The position numbers and the translations under genes were made by a program. Of a DNA stretch of 54,861 nt, positions 15,843 through 23,936 are shown one piece after another. Under the pieces are notes generated by a model. The model searched no databases. It saw nothing but the letters and a program-made list of their open reading frames with translations, and was not told the DNA's origin. Position 1 is the first letter of the stretch. The number at the start of each line of letters is the position of its first letter. The DNA is from CALESS01 sp041741455 (GTDB lineage: Bacteria; Chloroflexota; Anaerolineae; Anaerolineales; Anaerolineaceae), in assembly GCA_041741455.1 (NCBI GenBank), contig JBGSJZ010000054.1, positions 1 to 54,861 on the forward strand. Reading direction: 5' to 3'.

Positions 15843-15870
15843 CCGGGGGCTCTGCCCCCGGTTTTCGTTT
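15843..15870 (+). terminator. Attenuator-like intrinsic terminator before ABC-F
   Basis: CCGGGGGC-TCT-GCCCCCGG (15843-15861) followed by TTTTCGTTTCT. It ends 20 bases before the ABC-F ATG. An upstream segment TTCCCGG (15807-15813) can pair with CCGGGGG (15843-15849), counting two G-U pairs, and so could act as an anti-terminator. Confidence 0.75.
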
Positions 15871-15889
15871 CTCTACCAGGCAGGCGTCT

Positions 15890-17533
15890 ATGTTGAGTGT
15901 CCAACGAATTTCAAAATCCTACGGTCTCGAGACCGTTTTAACCAATATCAGTTTCAGAATCAATCCCGGCGAGCGGCTCGGCCTGATCGGGCCGAACGGC
16001 TGCGGCAAAACCACCCTTCTGCGCATCCTGACCGGTGCGGAGCGGGCCGATTCTGGCTCCTTCACCTTTGATTCCCCGGACGTGCGGGTCGGCTACCTGC
16101 CGCAGGGGGCAGAATTCGCCGAAGGCGAGACCATCCAGGGCTACATCCAGCACTGCGAAGGCGACCTGGAGCAGCTCTCCGAGCGTCTCTCCGAACTGGC
16201 GGCCCAACTGGGCGAGAATCCCCGCCAGATCGCCGTCCAGGCCGAATATGACCGGGCACTGGACCGCCTGCAGGCAGCTTCTGAGAACGCCGGGCGCGGC
16301 GCCCCGACTCTGGCTGCCCTTGGCTTGGCGGATCAAGCACCCGAAGCGCCGGTGGCCCACCTGAGCGGCGGGCAGAAGACCCGCCTGGCGCTGGCCGGCG
16401 TGCTACTTTCCAATCCCAACCTGTTGCTGCTGGATGAACCCACCAACCACCTCGACCTGGAGATGCTGGCCTGGCTGGAGGATTGGCTAACGGCCTTCCC
16501 CGGGGCGGTGCTGATCGTCTCGCATGACCGGGCCTTCCTCGACCAGGTCGCCACCGGCATCCTGGAGATCGACCTGCACACCCACGAGCTGCGGGCTTAC
16601 CCCGGCAACTACTCCGACTACCTGCTGCAGAAACAGAACCAGCGTGACCGCCAATTGCAGGAATACGCCGACCAGCAGGCCGAGATTGCCCGCCTGCGCC
16701 AGGCCGCCCTGCACTTCCGCCAGATTGGCAAGTTCAAGGTGGGCGGCAAGGCGGACACGGGGGATAAGTTTGCCAAAGGCTTTTTTGGCAATCGGGCCAA
16801 GGGTACAGTCGGCCGGGCCAAGCACATCGAAGCCCGCATCGAGCAGTTGACCGGCGAAGCCCGCATCGATCGCCCGGCCCGCTCCTGGGAGATGAAGATC
16901 GACCTGGGCGGCGTCCCCGAAAGTGGCCGGGATGTGCTGGTGCTGGATGACTTGTCTATTGGATATAACGGGGCGCCCCTGCTGAGCGGCATTGACCTGA
17001 CCCTGCGCTACGGCCAGCGGGCCGTGCTGATCGGCCCGAACGGCAGCGGCAAGACCACCCTGCTGCGCACCGTTACCGGGCAAATCCTGCCGTTGGCCGG
17101 GAAACTGCGCCTGGGCAGCAGCGTCAAACTGGGCCTGATGTCGCAGGAGCAGGAGAACCTCGATCCATCACTCACCCCGCTGACCAGCCTGTTCAAAGTC
17201 GGGGGATTCAACGAGACCGAGGCGCGTTCATTCCTCTCGCTCTACCTGTTCAAGGGGGATGATGTCTTCGTGCCGGTCGGCAACCTCTCGTTCGGCGAGC
17301 GGGCCCGGCTTTCGCTGGCCCTGCTGGTGGGCAGCGGCTGCAACCTGTTGCTGCTGGATGAGCCGGTCAACCACCTGGACATCCCGGCCCGCGGCCGCTT
17401 CGAGCAAGCCCTATCCCAATTCCACGGCACCGTGCTGGCTGTGGCCCATGACCGCTACTTCATCCAGGCCATCGCCACCCACGTATGGCAGGTGGGCGGC
17501 GGGACCATCCGGTCGATTGAGATGGCATCTTAG
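15890..17533 (+). CDS. ABC-F family ribosome-associated ATPase
   Basis: A 547-residue soluble protein with two ABC domains and no membrane spans. First: GPNGCGKTT (34-42), LSGGQ near 158, LLLLDEPTNHLD. Second: GPNGSGKTT near 380-390, LSFGE near 465, LLLLDEPVNHLD. Both catalytic glutamates are present. The linker (about 240-300) is charged and helical (QKQNQRDRQLQEYADQQAEIARLR), the region that reaches the peptidyl-transferase centre in ABC-F proteins. Members rescue stalled ribosomes or protect against ribosome-targeting antibiotics. The attenuator-like leader favours an inducible protection role, but the subfamily cannot be fixed by eye. Confidence 0.92.
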   Translation: MLSVQRISKSYGLETVLTNISFRINPGERLGLIGPNGCGKTTLLRILTGAERADSGSFTFDSPDVRVGYLPQGAEFAEGETIQGYIQHCEGDLEQLSERLSELAAQLGENPRQIAVQAEYDRALDRLQAASENAGRGAPTLAALGLADQAPEAPVAHLSGGQKTRLALAGVLLSNPNLLLLDEPTNHLDLEMLAWLEDWLTAFPGAVLIVSHDRAFLDQVATGILEIDLHTHELRAYPGNYSDYLLQKQNQRDRQLQEYADQQAEIARLRQAALHFRQIGKFKVGGKADTGDKFAKGFFGNRAKGTVGRAKHIEARIEQLTGEARIDRPARSWEMKIDLGGVPESGRDVLVLDDLSIGYNGAPLLSGIDLTLRYGQRAVLIGPNGSGKTTLLRTVTGQILPLAGKLRLGSSVKLGLMSQEQENLDPSLTPLTSLFKVGGFNETEARSFLSLYLFKGDDVFVPVGNLSFGERARLSLALLVGSGCNLLLLDEPVNHLDIPARGRFEQALSQFHGTVLAVAHDRYFIQAIATHVWQVGGGTIRSIEMAS

Positions 17534-17587
17534 CTCGTAGTTTGTAGCTCGTAGTTGGTAGCGGCGTACCTGGTCTGTGAATACCCG

Positions 17588-17640
17588 TAGGTTCGACGTC
17601 AGTCGTTTTGCTGTTCAAGCGACTGACGTCGCCACTATTC
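17588..17640. repeat. Dispersed inverted repeat, CGACGTCAGTCGTT family (copy 2)
   Basis: CGACGTCAGTCG (17594-17605) and CGACTGACGTCG (17620-17631) are perfectly complementary, with partly matching flanks. It shares an exact 14-mer with 2394-2407. It lies downstream of the ABC-F gene. Confidence 0.7.
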
Positions 17641-17682
17641 AAGACACCACCTGGCGCTTTTTTTCTAGTCCTTGTGGCACCC

Positions 17683-17745
17683 AGGTAGGGGCACGGGGAG
17701 AACGCCACGGATTGTGACTATCGATATCTCCCCGTGCCCCTACCT
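17683..17745. repeat. GTAGGGGCACGGGGAGA inverted repeat
   Basis: Perfect 19-base arms (17683-17701 and 17727-17745) around a 25-base loop that reads AACGCCACGGATTGTGAC near its left side. There is no T-run. It is the kind of mobile palindromic element often seen in Chloroflexota and cyanobacterial intergenic DNA. Confidence 0.7.
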
Positions 17746-17757
17746 CGGTATGTTCGG

Positions 17758-17763
17758 TATAAT
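17758..17763 (+). promoter_or_regulatory. -10 box of the Gfo/Idh/MocA gene
   Basis: TATAAT (GGTATAATC), 39 bases before ATG 17803. No good -35 is seen. Confidence 0.4.
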
Positions 17764-17802
17764 CAAAATCATCCGGTTCAAAACAATATAGGAGCAACCA
17801 AG

Positions 17803-18768
17803 ATGAACGTTCGATTTGGTATCCTCGGTCTGGGTTGGATTTCCACCCGCTTTGCGCGGGTCCTGAAAACCATGGAAGGGGTTGAACTGGCCGCAGTGGC
17901 CGGGCGGGATCTCGACCGCGCCCGGGTCTTTGCCCAGACCTATGGCGCTCCAAAAGCTTATGACAATTACCTGGATTTGATTGCCGACGATTCGGTGGAT
18001 GCGGTCTACATCGGGTTGCTAAACAACCGGCACCTGGAGCTGGGAAAAATCTGCCTGGAGCATCACAAAGCGGTGCTGTGTGAGAAACCCTTGACCACCA
18101 CCCAAAAGGAAACGGAAGAGTTCGTTAACCTGGCCCGGGCCAACCAGACTTTGCTGATGGAAGCCATGTGGACCCGCTGCCAGCCGGCTTACCTGGTCGC
18201 CCGGGAGTGGGTGCAGGCGGGCAAAATTGGCCCGGTGCGGCTGATCACGGCCAATTTCAGTCATCCACTGCCCTATGACCCCGCTAATCGCTTTTACGAT
18301 GCCGGGCTGGGCGGGGGCAGCCTGTTTGACCTGGGGGTCTACACGATCGAACTCACCACCGGCATCCTGGGCCAGAATCCGGTAGCCGTCAGCGGCGTCG
18401 CATCCATCACCTCCACCGGCGTGGATGAGTCGGCGGCTTTCAGCCTGCGTTTCCCTGACGGCTGCCTGGCAAACCTGGCCTGCAGCTTCACCGTCACCGG
18501 TCTGAATGATGCGGTTATTTATGGCCCGTCCGGGCGGATCGAGCTGGACAGTTGCTTTGCACCGGTCCACATCCAGCGCTACGACGCAGATGGACAATTG
18601 CTTGAATCCTACACCGGGCCGGAGGGCGACGGTTTTGCCCACCAGATCCGCCATTTTGCCGAACTGTACCGCCAGGGAAAACTGGAGAGCGACCGGGTGC
18701 CCTTTGAGGACAGCATCGCCTGTGCCGGGGTGTTTGATGAGTTGAGAAGACAGTGGGGGTTGAGGTAA
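17803..18768 (+). CDS. Gfo/Idh/MocA-family NAD(P)-dependent oxidoreductase
   Basis: A 321-residue protein. The N-terminal Rossmann fold FGILGLGWISTRFA (residues 5-18) is followed by the family signature CEKPLTTT, whose Lys lies near the active site. Then GGGSLFDLGVYTIELTTGIL in the C-terminal sheet domain. These enzymes oxidise or reduce sugars, inositols and dihydrodiols; the similarity to trans-1,2-dihydrodiol dehydrogenase-like members does not fix a substrate. ATG 17803 has AGGAG at 17790-17794. It stands alone between a repeat cluster and the convergent nucleotidyltransferase gene. Confidence 0.9.
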   Translation: MNVRFGILGLGWISTRFARVLKTMEGVELAAVAGRDLDRARVFAQTYGAPKAYDNYLDLIADDSVDAVYIGLLNNRHLELGKICLEHHKAVLCEKPLTTTQKETEEFVNLARANQTLLMEAMWTRCQPAYLVAREWVQAGKIGPVRLITANFSHPLPYDPANRFYDAGLGGGSLFDLGVYTIELTTGILGQNPVAVSGVASITSTGVDESAAFSLRFPDGCLANLACSFTVTGLNDAVIYGPSGRIELDSCFAPVHIQRYDADGQLLESYTGPEGDGFAHQIRHFAELYRQGKLESDRVPFEDSIACAGVFDELRRQWGLR

Positions 18769-18804
18769 GTTTCAGAAATCTTAAAGGTTTCTGAAAACTG
18801 GGTA

Positions 18805-19905
18805 TCATCGAGCCGGTCGTTTAACCAGCCGCAGCCAGGCCAGGGAGGCGACATGCAGTGGGTGGCGGAAGACCCGGGTTGGCCAGAGCGGGCGTGTGCT
18901 GCCTACACCGTAATACAGGCGCAGGAACCATTCCGAGGGAAACCAGGTTTCCTTGAGGAACGCAGGCCAGTCCCCGCGGCCGCGGCCGTAGGCCAGGCGC
19001 GGCCAGCCAGACCAATCCGGGCCGATCTCAGCGGGCGCTTTGCCAATGCGGATACCGGTTCGCTGGATGACGATGGGCGGCAGCGGGGTCAGGAAGTGGA
19101 TCACCGAGAGCGCCTCCAGCAGGGCCGGGTAGCGCCGGCGGATCAAATCCCAGTCAATCTCATCCACGTAGCACTGGCTGAGCGAAAGCAGGTCGGCGAT
19201 GCCGTTCAGGCGGATATCCTCGATCACCAGGTGCTGGTAGGTGTGCCAGAGCAGATCCTCCAGCGAGAGCGAGAGGGCGGGCTGGCCTTCGATTTCAAAC
19301 GGTCGGGCGCGCTGGAAGAGTTCAGCCGCACCGGGCTGTTTCGGCCGCCACAGGCTGTCGAACAGGCGGGTATGCACCTCCAGGGTCACAATCAGGCCGC
19401 CGCGTTTCAGTTCGGCATGAGGCAGGTGCTTGTCGGAAATCACCAGGGAGGACTGGCTGACCGGGGTGATGAACCCCATCTGGTCGAGGATGGCATACAG
19501 GGCGGGCAGGTCGGTCGGGTGGACCAGGATATCCAGGTCGCGCATCGGGCGCAGGGCCGGGTTGGGGTAGGCCAGGTAGGCGCTGGCTGCCCCCTTGAGC
19601 AGGATCACCTGAATGCCAGCGTCCTGCGACAGCACCAGCAGCTCTTTGAGCACGGCCGTGCGCACCTCGGCTGCGGCCGTGTGGCGCAGAACCAGCCCTT
19701 GCAAGGCCAGGCGGATGTCATCCGGCAGCTCCGCCCCGGCTGCCCGGGTGTGGTGGTAGAAGAGTGGCGCCATGCGCTGGGCTTCGGCTTCTTCCACCAG
19801 TCTGGCAAGATTAGGGGCAAGCGCCACCGCCTGGCGCAAGTCGGCCAGTTCGGTGGGGGGGAGATCAGCTTTGGCGCAGCGGCCCAGCAACTGATAGATC
19901 GTCAC
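18805..19905 (-). CDS. Nucleotidyltransferase family protein of the HprK/PqqD cassette
   Basis: A 366-residue protein of the uncharacterised nucleotidyltransferase family (PF14907-like). The core is VILLKGAASAYLAYPNPALRPMRDLDILVHP (about residues 99-129), with the Gly-Ala and Asp-x-Asp arrangement of polymerase-beta folds. Upstream lies a helical region (AQRMAPLFYHHTRAAG); downstream is LEVHTRLFDSLWRP. Such proteins are found beside HprK-like kinases and PqqD domains, including some lasso-peptide clusters. Here it is last in that order. It starts with GTG, with AAGGA upstream. A stable hairpin (19922-19952) sits between it and the Tat gene and may tune its expression. Confidence 0.82.
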   Translation of the reverse strand: MTIYQLLGRCAKADLPPTELADLRQAVALAPNLARLVEEAEAQRMAPLFYHHTRAAGAELPDDIRLALQGLVLRHTAAAEVRTAVLKELLVLSQDAGIQVILLKGAASAYLAYPNPALRPMRDLDILVHPTDLPALYAILDQMGFITPVSQSSLVISDKHLPHAELKRGGLIVTLEVHTRLFDSLWRPKQPGAAELFQRARPFEIEGQPALSLSLEDLLWHTYQHLVIEDIRLNGIADLLSLSQCYVDEIDWDLIRRRYPALLEALSVIHFLTPLPPIVIQRTGIRIGKAPAEIGPDWSGWPRLAYGRGRGDWPAFLKETWFPSEWFLRLYYGVGSTRPLWPTRVFRHPLHVASLAWLRLVKRPAR

Positions 19906-19921
19906 AACGGGTCCTTAACGG

Positions 19922-19957
19922 ACAAGAACCCGTCCGATGAACGGGTTCTTGTGTTTT
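19922..19957 (+). other. 12-bp hairpin between the Tat-protein and nucleotidyltransferase genes
   Basis: ACAAGAACCCGT (19922-19933) pairs perfectly with ACGGGTTCTTGT (19941-19952). A T-run (GTTTTTAATT) follows on the plus strand only, so for the minus-strand transcript it is not a canonical terminator. It may act as a processing or stabilising stem within the operon. Confidence 0.6.
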
Positions 19958-19974
19958 TAATTGAGGAAAGAAAT

Positions 19975-20595
19975 TTACTTTTTGGTGCCGGTCGGGCGCG
20001 GCTTGACGTCTTTTTTGGTGGAGACGTAGATGTTGCCCGCGGGGAAGTCGATCGAGCAGATGTAGGGGAAGTAATCGTACTTGACTTCCTCGTCTTCGGG
20101 CAGCTCGAAAACGTGGGTGTAGGTCTTAACCTGCTGCTGGGCGGTGTTGGCAAAGGTGGTCACCCGGATGGTGGCGGTAGTTGGGAAGGTCTCGCCGCTG
20201 AAATAATCCACATTGACATCATAGGTGCCATCCGCAGCCTCGCCGGGGGCCACAAAGACATTTTCCGGGCCAAAGCCGTAGACGTTGTCGAAATCCAGGG
20301 TGGCGGTTGGACCTTCTGGATTATCATAATAAACCTCGGTACCATCGGGTTCAGTCACCCACAGGTCCAGGTCAACTTCTCCAACCTTACCCTCTTCTTC
20401 AGGCGGAACCGGCACGCCGGTATTCCAGGTCAGGGTGACCTGAAGGTCGCCAGTGCCGAGGGACGTCTGGGCGAAGGCAGGGACGGTGCCAACGTGGACA
20501 GCGGGTTTCTTCCAGCCGGGCATATTGGCCAGCAGCAGAGCGCCAGTGGTGGCCAGGGCACCCTTCAAAACATCACGACGGGTCAATTTCTCCAT
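19975..20595 (-). CDS. Tat-exported beta-sandwich protein of the HprK/PqqD cassette
   Basis: A 206-residue protein. The twin-arginine motif TRRDVLKG (5-12) precedes a hydrophobic stretch (ALATTGALLLA) and a KPAVHVGTVPAFAQTS segment where cleavage is likely after about residue 42. The mature part resembles YfaP-type domains: LQVTLTWNTGV, VDLDLWVTEPDGTEVYYDN, DGTYDVNVDYFSG, TATIRVTTF. Tat use suggests folding before export. ATG 20595 has CGGAGGAT upstream; the longer upstream frame is rejected. It has its own strong promoter and follows the HprK-like gene. It is the obvious candidate client of the neighbouring PqqD/HprK proteins, which is inference. Confidence 0.82.
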   Translation of the reverse strand: MEKLTRRDVLKGALATTGALLLANMPGWKKPAVHVGTVPAFAQTSLGTGDLQVTLTWNTGVPVPPEEEGKVGEVDLDLWVTEPDGTEVYYDNPEGPTATLDFDNVYGFGPENVFVAPGEAADGTYDVNVDYFSGETFPTTATIRVTTFANTAQQQVKTYTHVFELPEDEEVKYDYFPYICSIDFPAGNIYVSTKKDVKPRPTGTKK

Positions 20596-20663
20596 GGATA
20601 ATCCTCCGTAAAGATTGCAATAAATACAAAGGCCGTCCCCATACGGCGAATTCACATGCATAG

Positions 20664-20692
20664 AATCTAGCAGAATTTTACCAGAAAGTCAA
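20664..20692 (-). promoter_or_regulatory. Strong sigma-70-like promoter of the Tat-protein gene
   Basis: Minus strand TTGACT (20692-20687), 17 bases, TAGATT (20669-20664). It lies in the 121-base gap after the HprK-like gene, so the exported protein can be made in excess of the cytoplasmic partners. Confidence 0.65.
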
Positions 20693-20716
20693 CTGATTTT
20701 GCTCATCAATTTAATA

Positions 20717-21565
20717 TCAGTTTAATGAGTTTTGCGCCCAATCGGCCAGATCCTCTGAAAATTCACCGTACTCCACTTGGAAGGCCGGGCAGGCTGTGGC
20801 CAGTCGGGTGGCGCTCTCAAAGCCCTCGCCGGGTAGGTTGGGGCCATTCACCAGGTGCTGCATCAGGCCGAAGACCGCCTGGGCCTGCGAAAGCCGGCTG
20901 GCCTGGAAGGCTGCGCCCGGGCTGTAGCGAGGGAAGAGCAACCAGCCGGGGGTTGCTGACCGGCAGATGGCGTCCGGGTGGATCAGTTCCGGGTCCAGCC
21001 AGAGCGTGCCATTGCCAAAGGGTGCGGCCTGTTCCAGCGTGCCGGCAGCAGAGAGCCAGCCCTGCCAGAGAGCGGTTGCTCCACGCTTGAGCACCAGCGG
21101 CCGCGCCAGGCCGCTCACCTGCCCGGTCCCCGTGTTCCAGGCCAGGATCTCATCGCTCAGGTAATTCCAACCCTGTGCGACCAGCCAGCCGGCCAGGCTG
21201 GATTTGCCGGCGCCGCTATCTGCCACCAACAAGGCCGTCCGTCCGTTTTGCTCAACCCCGGCGGCATGCAAAACTACTGATCGGCGGGTGTGGGTGATCA
21301 ATTGGGCCACCAGGTCGTGCATCAGTCCTTCCAGCACGTCCAGTGTCTGGATGTCCTGGCGGATGACCTGGCCGGAGCGCTCGGTCAACCACAGGTTGGG
21401 CTTTGGCCGGGAGATGCGGTAAATGACTGCGGGTTCCGCCAGGCCGTCGCAATGTCGGAAGACCCGGTGCAGGCTGGCGACCAACTCGGCATCCTCGCAA
21501 TGGATGGCGACCGCGGCATCGGCAAAGGTCACCCGCAATTCGGTATCAGTGGGTGTCAGGCCCAT
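20717..21565 (-). CDS. HprK-related kinase (HPr-rel-A system)
   Basis: A 282-residue protein with the HPr kinase P-loop plan: SVVLHAAGVEQNG with His100, P-loop DSGAGKSS (116-123), and LSDE (136-139) where HprK has its Asp pair. The N-terminal 95 residues form a beta region. It lacks the full HPr-binding C-terminal signature. HprK relatives near PqqD and nucleotidyltransferase genes were defined as a separate family, and one homologue phosphorylates a lasso-peptide precursor. Its start overlaps the pqqD-like stop by 10 bases, so the two are made together. Confidence 0.85.
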   Translation of the reverse strand: MGLTPTDTELRVTFADAAVAIHCEDAELVASLHRVFRHCDGLAEPAVIYRISRPKPNLWLTERSGQVIRQDIQTLDVLEGLMHDLVAQLITHTRRSVVLHAAGVEQNGRTALLVADSGAGKSSLAGWLVAQGWNYLSDEILAWNTGTGQVSGLARPLVLKRGATALWQGWLSAAGTLEQAAPFGNGTLWLDPELIHPDAICRSATPGWLLFPRYSPGAAFQASRLSQAQAVFGLMQHLVNGPNLPGEGFESATRLATACPAFQVEYGEFSEDLADWAQNSLN

Positions 21566-21828
21566 TCCACCACGCCAGAATTAGCAAACAAATTCAAAGT
21601 TTCAGGCACATCCTGCTCGATCTCAGTCCGCGCATCGGGGTATTCACCGGTCAGCAGCTCGACGATTTGCTCCACGCTGCGTTGGCCGTCGCACAATTCC
21701 CAGATCAGGGCTGCGCTGGGGCTGGCATGGACTACTTTTTTGCTGGCCGGGTGAAAGATGACAGCTTCGCCATCCAATAACTGTAATTTGAAATCTACAA
21801 CGTGACTGGGGATACGGAGGTCGGGCAT
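21556..21828 (-). CDS. PqqD-like peptide-binding protein (RRE fold)
   Basis: A 90-residue protein: VVDFKLQLLDGEAVIFHPASKKVVHASPSAALIWELCDGQRSVEQIVELLTGEYPDARTEIEQDV. This is the PqqD pattern of three strands and a winged helix, known as the RiPP recognition element that holds precursor leader peptides. No radical-SAM partner is nearby. It is the first gene of the cassette, with AAAGGA eight bases before ATG. The partner is unknown; the Tat-exported protein or an unseen small peptide are candidates. Confidence 0.85.
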   Translation of the reverse strand: MPDLRIPSHVVDFKLQLLDGEAVIFHPASKKVVHASPSAALIWELCDGQRSVEQIVELLTGEYPDARTEIEQDVPETLNLFANSGVVEWA

Positions 21829-21869
21829 GGGGGATGTCCTTTTGGAATCAGTGAGTAATTGCTGTAAAT

Positions 21870-21898
21870 ATTATAAAGCTTTTTACCGGGCGTGTAAC
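21870..21898 (-). promoter_or_regulatory. Promoter of the PqqD/HprK cassette
   Basis: Minus strand GTTACA (21898-21893), 17 bases, TATAAT (21875-21870), about 40 bases before the PqqD-like ATG. Confidence 0.6.
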
Positions 21899-21936
21899 TT
21901 GAGATGGGTGGGAGCACTCAGCCTGGGCCAGGGCGT

Positions 21937-22004
21937 GATACAATACAGGCCGAAACCCCGACTACAAGCCTTTCACAACAAGGGGTTTAAACCTCTTCTT
22001 GTGG
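21937..22004 (+). promoter_or_regulatory. Extended -10 and 5'-UTR palindrome of the GH13 gene
   Basis: GTGATACAAT gives an extended -10 (TGATACAAT, ending 21944). Downstream, 21974-22003 is an imperfect palindrome centred on GGTTTAAACC. The RNA could form a roughly 15-bp stem with one mismatch; the DNA could be an operator. Its role is inferred. Confidence 0.45.
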
Positions 22005-22046
22005 TAAAGATCGACAGAATATTTGCGGTCTAAACCTAGAAATTAA

Positions 22047-23930
22047 ATGAAAAGTCTCATGGACCAATTTTACCTTCCTGCCTGGCTGGCCAGCTTGCAT
22101 CACGATGGCAGCCCGGATTTCGTTTCCAGCACTTATCCCGTCCTGGGAGACAGCGTGCAACTGCGCCTGCGCGTGGAGGCATCCGCCCCGATCCAGCGCG
22201 CCTTGCTGCGCATCTTTCCGGATGGCGAACAGGCCTTCCTGCCGATGACCCGGCTGCCGGAGACCCCGGCCCACCTGCAACTCTGGGTGGCCGACCTGCC
22301 GATCCGCATGCCGGTCACCCATTACCGCTTCTTGTTGCAGGCGGCGGATGGCATCTGGTGGTACTCCGCCAACGGTCCGGCAGCCTTTGAACCGTTGGAT
22401 CAGACCGATTTTCAAATCCTGGCCGGCTATAACCCACCGGCCTGGGTGCAGGAGAGCGTTTTTTACCAGGTCTTCCCGGACCGCTTTGCCAACGGAGATC
22501 CGATCAACGACCCGCAGCCGGGGGATTACGAGTACCGCGGTCAGCGTCCGCAGACCCTGCCCTGGGGCAGCCCTCCACCCCAGGATCAACACTCTGGTAT
22601 CGTTTTTTACGGTGGCGACCTGCCGGGCATCACCCAACATCTGTATTACCTGGCTGACCTGGGCGTCAATGCCCTCTACTTGAACCCGGTCTTCACGGCT
22701 CTCTCCAACCACAAGTACGACGTAATGGATTACGAACACGTTGACCCGCACTTCGGCGGAGATCAAGCCCTGGCCGAATTGCGGGCCGCCCTGGACCGGC
22801 GCGGCATGCGTTACCTGCTGGACATCGTCCCCAACCATTGCGGCTGGGCGCACCCCTGGTTCCAGCGCGCCCGGTTGGATGAGCATGCCCCTGAGGCAGA
22901 TTTCTTCACCTTCCGCCAGCGTCCGCATGAATACGAAAGCTGGTTGGGGATGTGGAGCCTGCCTAAACTGAACTACCGCAGCGCCGGGCTGCGCCAGCAG
23001 ATGTACGCCGGGCCGGAGGCGGTCTTCCGCCGCTGGCTGCGACCGCCTTTCCGGGCGGATGGCTGGCGGGTGGACGTGGCCAACATGCTCGGACGCCAGG
23101 GCGAGATCCAGATGGGTGAAGAAGTCACCCACGGCGTCCGGGCGGCGGTCAAGGAAACCAACCCGCAGGCATACCTGATCGGCGAGAACTTCTTTGACGC
23201 TACCCGCCAGATGCAGGGCGACCAGTTTGATGGGGTGATGAATTACAGTGGCTTTTCGATCCCGCTGTTCCACTGGCTGACCGGTGTGCAAATCCAGGCC
23301 ATCGGTCTGCAGGATCCGGTCAGCGGTCCCCCGCTCAGCACGGCCGGCCTGGCCGCTGTCTGGCGCTCCAGAATGGCGGGCATTCCCTGGGCGATGGCCC
23401 TGCAGCAATATAACCTGCTCGGCAGTCACGATACCTCGCGGCCCCGCTCGATTTTAGCTGAAAATGATGGCCTGCACCGCCTGGCGGTAACCCTCTTGCT
23501 GACCTTCCCCGGCGTGCCGGGGCTGTATTATGGCGACGAGATCGGCATGCTGGATGAGCCTGGTCTGCGCTCACGGGCTTGTATGAAGTGGAACGCTGAA
23601 ATTTGGAACCACGATCTGCGAGACTTTTTCAAGGATTTAATCCACCTGCGCCGCACTTCACCGGCCTTGCAGCGCGGTGGTTTCCAGGTTGTGAGCCTGG
23701 AAGAGGATTTGATTGCCTTCCAGCGCAGCCTGGGCAGTGAGCGCCTGCTGGTGATTGCCCAGCGCCACACCGCACCGCGCCCGGCCGGTCGGCTCGACCT
23801 GCGGGCAGCAGGTCTGCCGGATGGGACGCGCCTGCGGGAGCATTTCAGCGGGCAGGTGGCTGTTGTTCATGGCGGCTGGCTGGATTGTCCCGCTCTGCCG
23901 CAAGGTGCCACACTTTGGCAAGTGGAGTAA
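22047..23930 (+). CDS. GH13 alpha-glucan hydrolase (maltodextrin glucosidase/neopullulanase-like)
   Basis: A 627-residue cytosolic enzyme without a signal peptide. An N-terminal beta domain (about 1-125) precedes the barrel: SVFYQVFPDRFANGD, GVNALYLNPVF, DIVPNHCGW (region I), GWRVDVANML with nucleophile Asp343, LIGENF with acid/base Glu380, and LLGSHDTSRP with Asp462. This layout matches MalZ/neopullulanase-type enzymes that cleave malto-oligosaccharides and cyclodextrins. Exact specificity cannot be read. The start has no clear Shine-Dalgarno. It stands alone and is followed by a palindromic repeat. Confidence 0.92.
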   Translation: MKSLMDQFYLPAWLASLHHDGSPDFVSSTYPVLGDSVQLRLRVEASAPIQRALLRIFPDGEQAFLPMTRLPETPAHLQLWVADLPIRMPVTHYRFLLQAADGIWWYSANGPAAFEPLDQTDFQILAGYNPPAWVQESVFYQVFPDRFANGDPINDPQPGDYEYRGQRPQTLPWGSPPPQDQHSGIVFYGGDLPGITQHLYYLADLGVNALYLNPVFTALSNHKYDVMDYEHVDPHFGGDQALAELRAALDRRGMRYLLDIVPNHCGWAHPWFQRARLDEHAPEADFFTFRQRPHEYESWLGMWSLPKLNYRSAGLRQQMYAGPEAVFRRWLRPPFRADGWRVDVANMLGRQGEIQMGEEVTHGVRAAVKETNPQAYLIGENFFDATRQMQGDQFDGVMNYSGFSIPLFHWLTGVQIQAIGLQDPVSGPPLSTAGLAAVWRSRMAGIPWAMALQQYNLLGSHDTSRPRSILAENDGLHRLAVTLLLTFPGVPGLYYGDEIGMLDEPGLRSRACMKWNAEIWNHDLRDFFKDLIHLRRTSPALQRGGFQVVSLEEDLIAFQRSLGSERLLVIAQRHTAPRPAGRLDLRAAGLPDGTRLREHFSGQVAVVHGGWLDCPALPQGATLWQVE

Positions 23931-23936
23931 AGAAAT

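Noticed and set aside
15817..16071. 84-residue plus-strand frame overlapping the ABC-F start
   Set aside because: It runs through the terminator and the first ABC-F domain in another frame and has no protein-like features.
21987..23429. 480-residue minus-strand frame over the GH13 gene
   Set aside because: Antisense shadow of the amylase-family gene; no recognisable domain.
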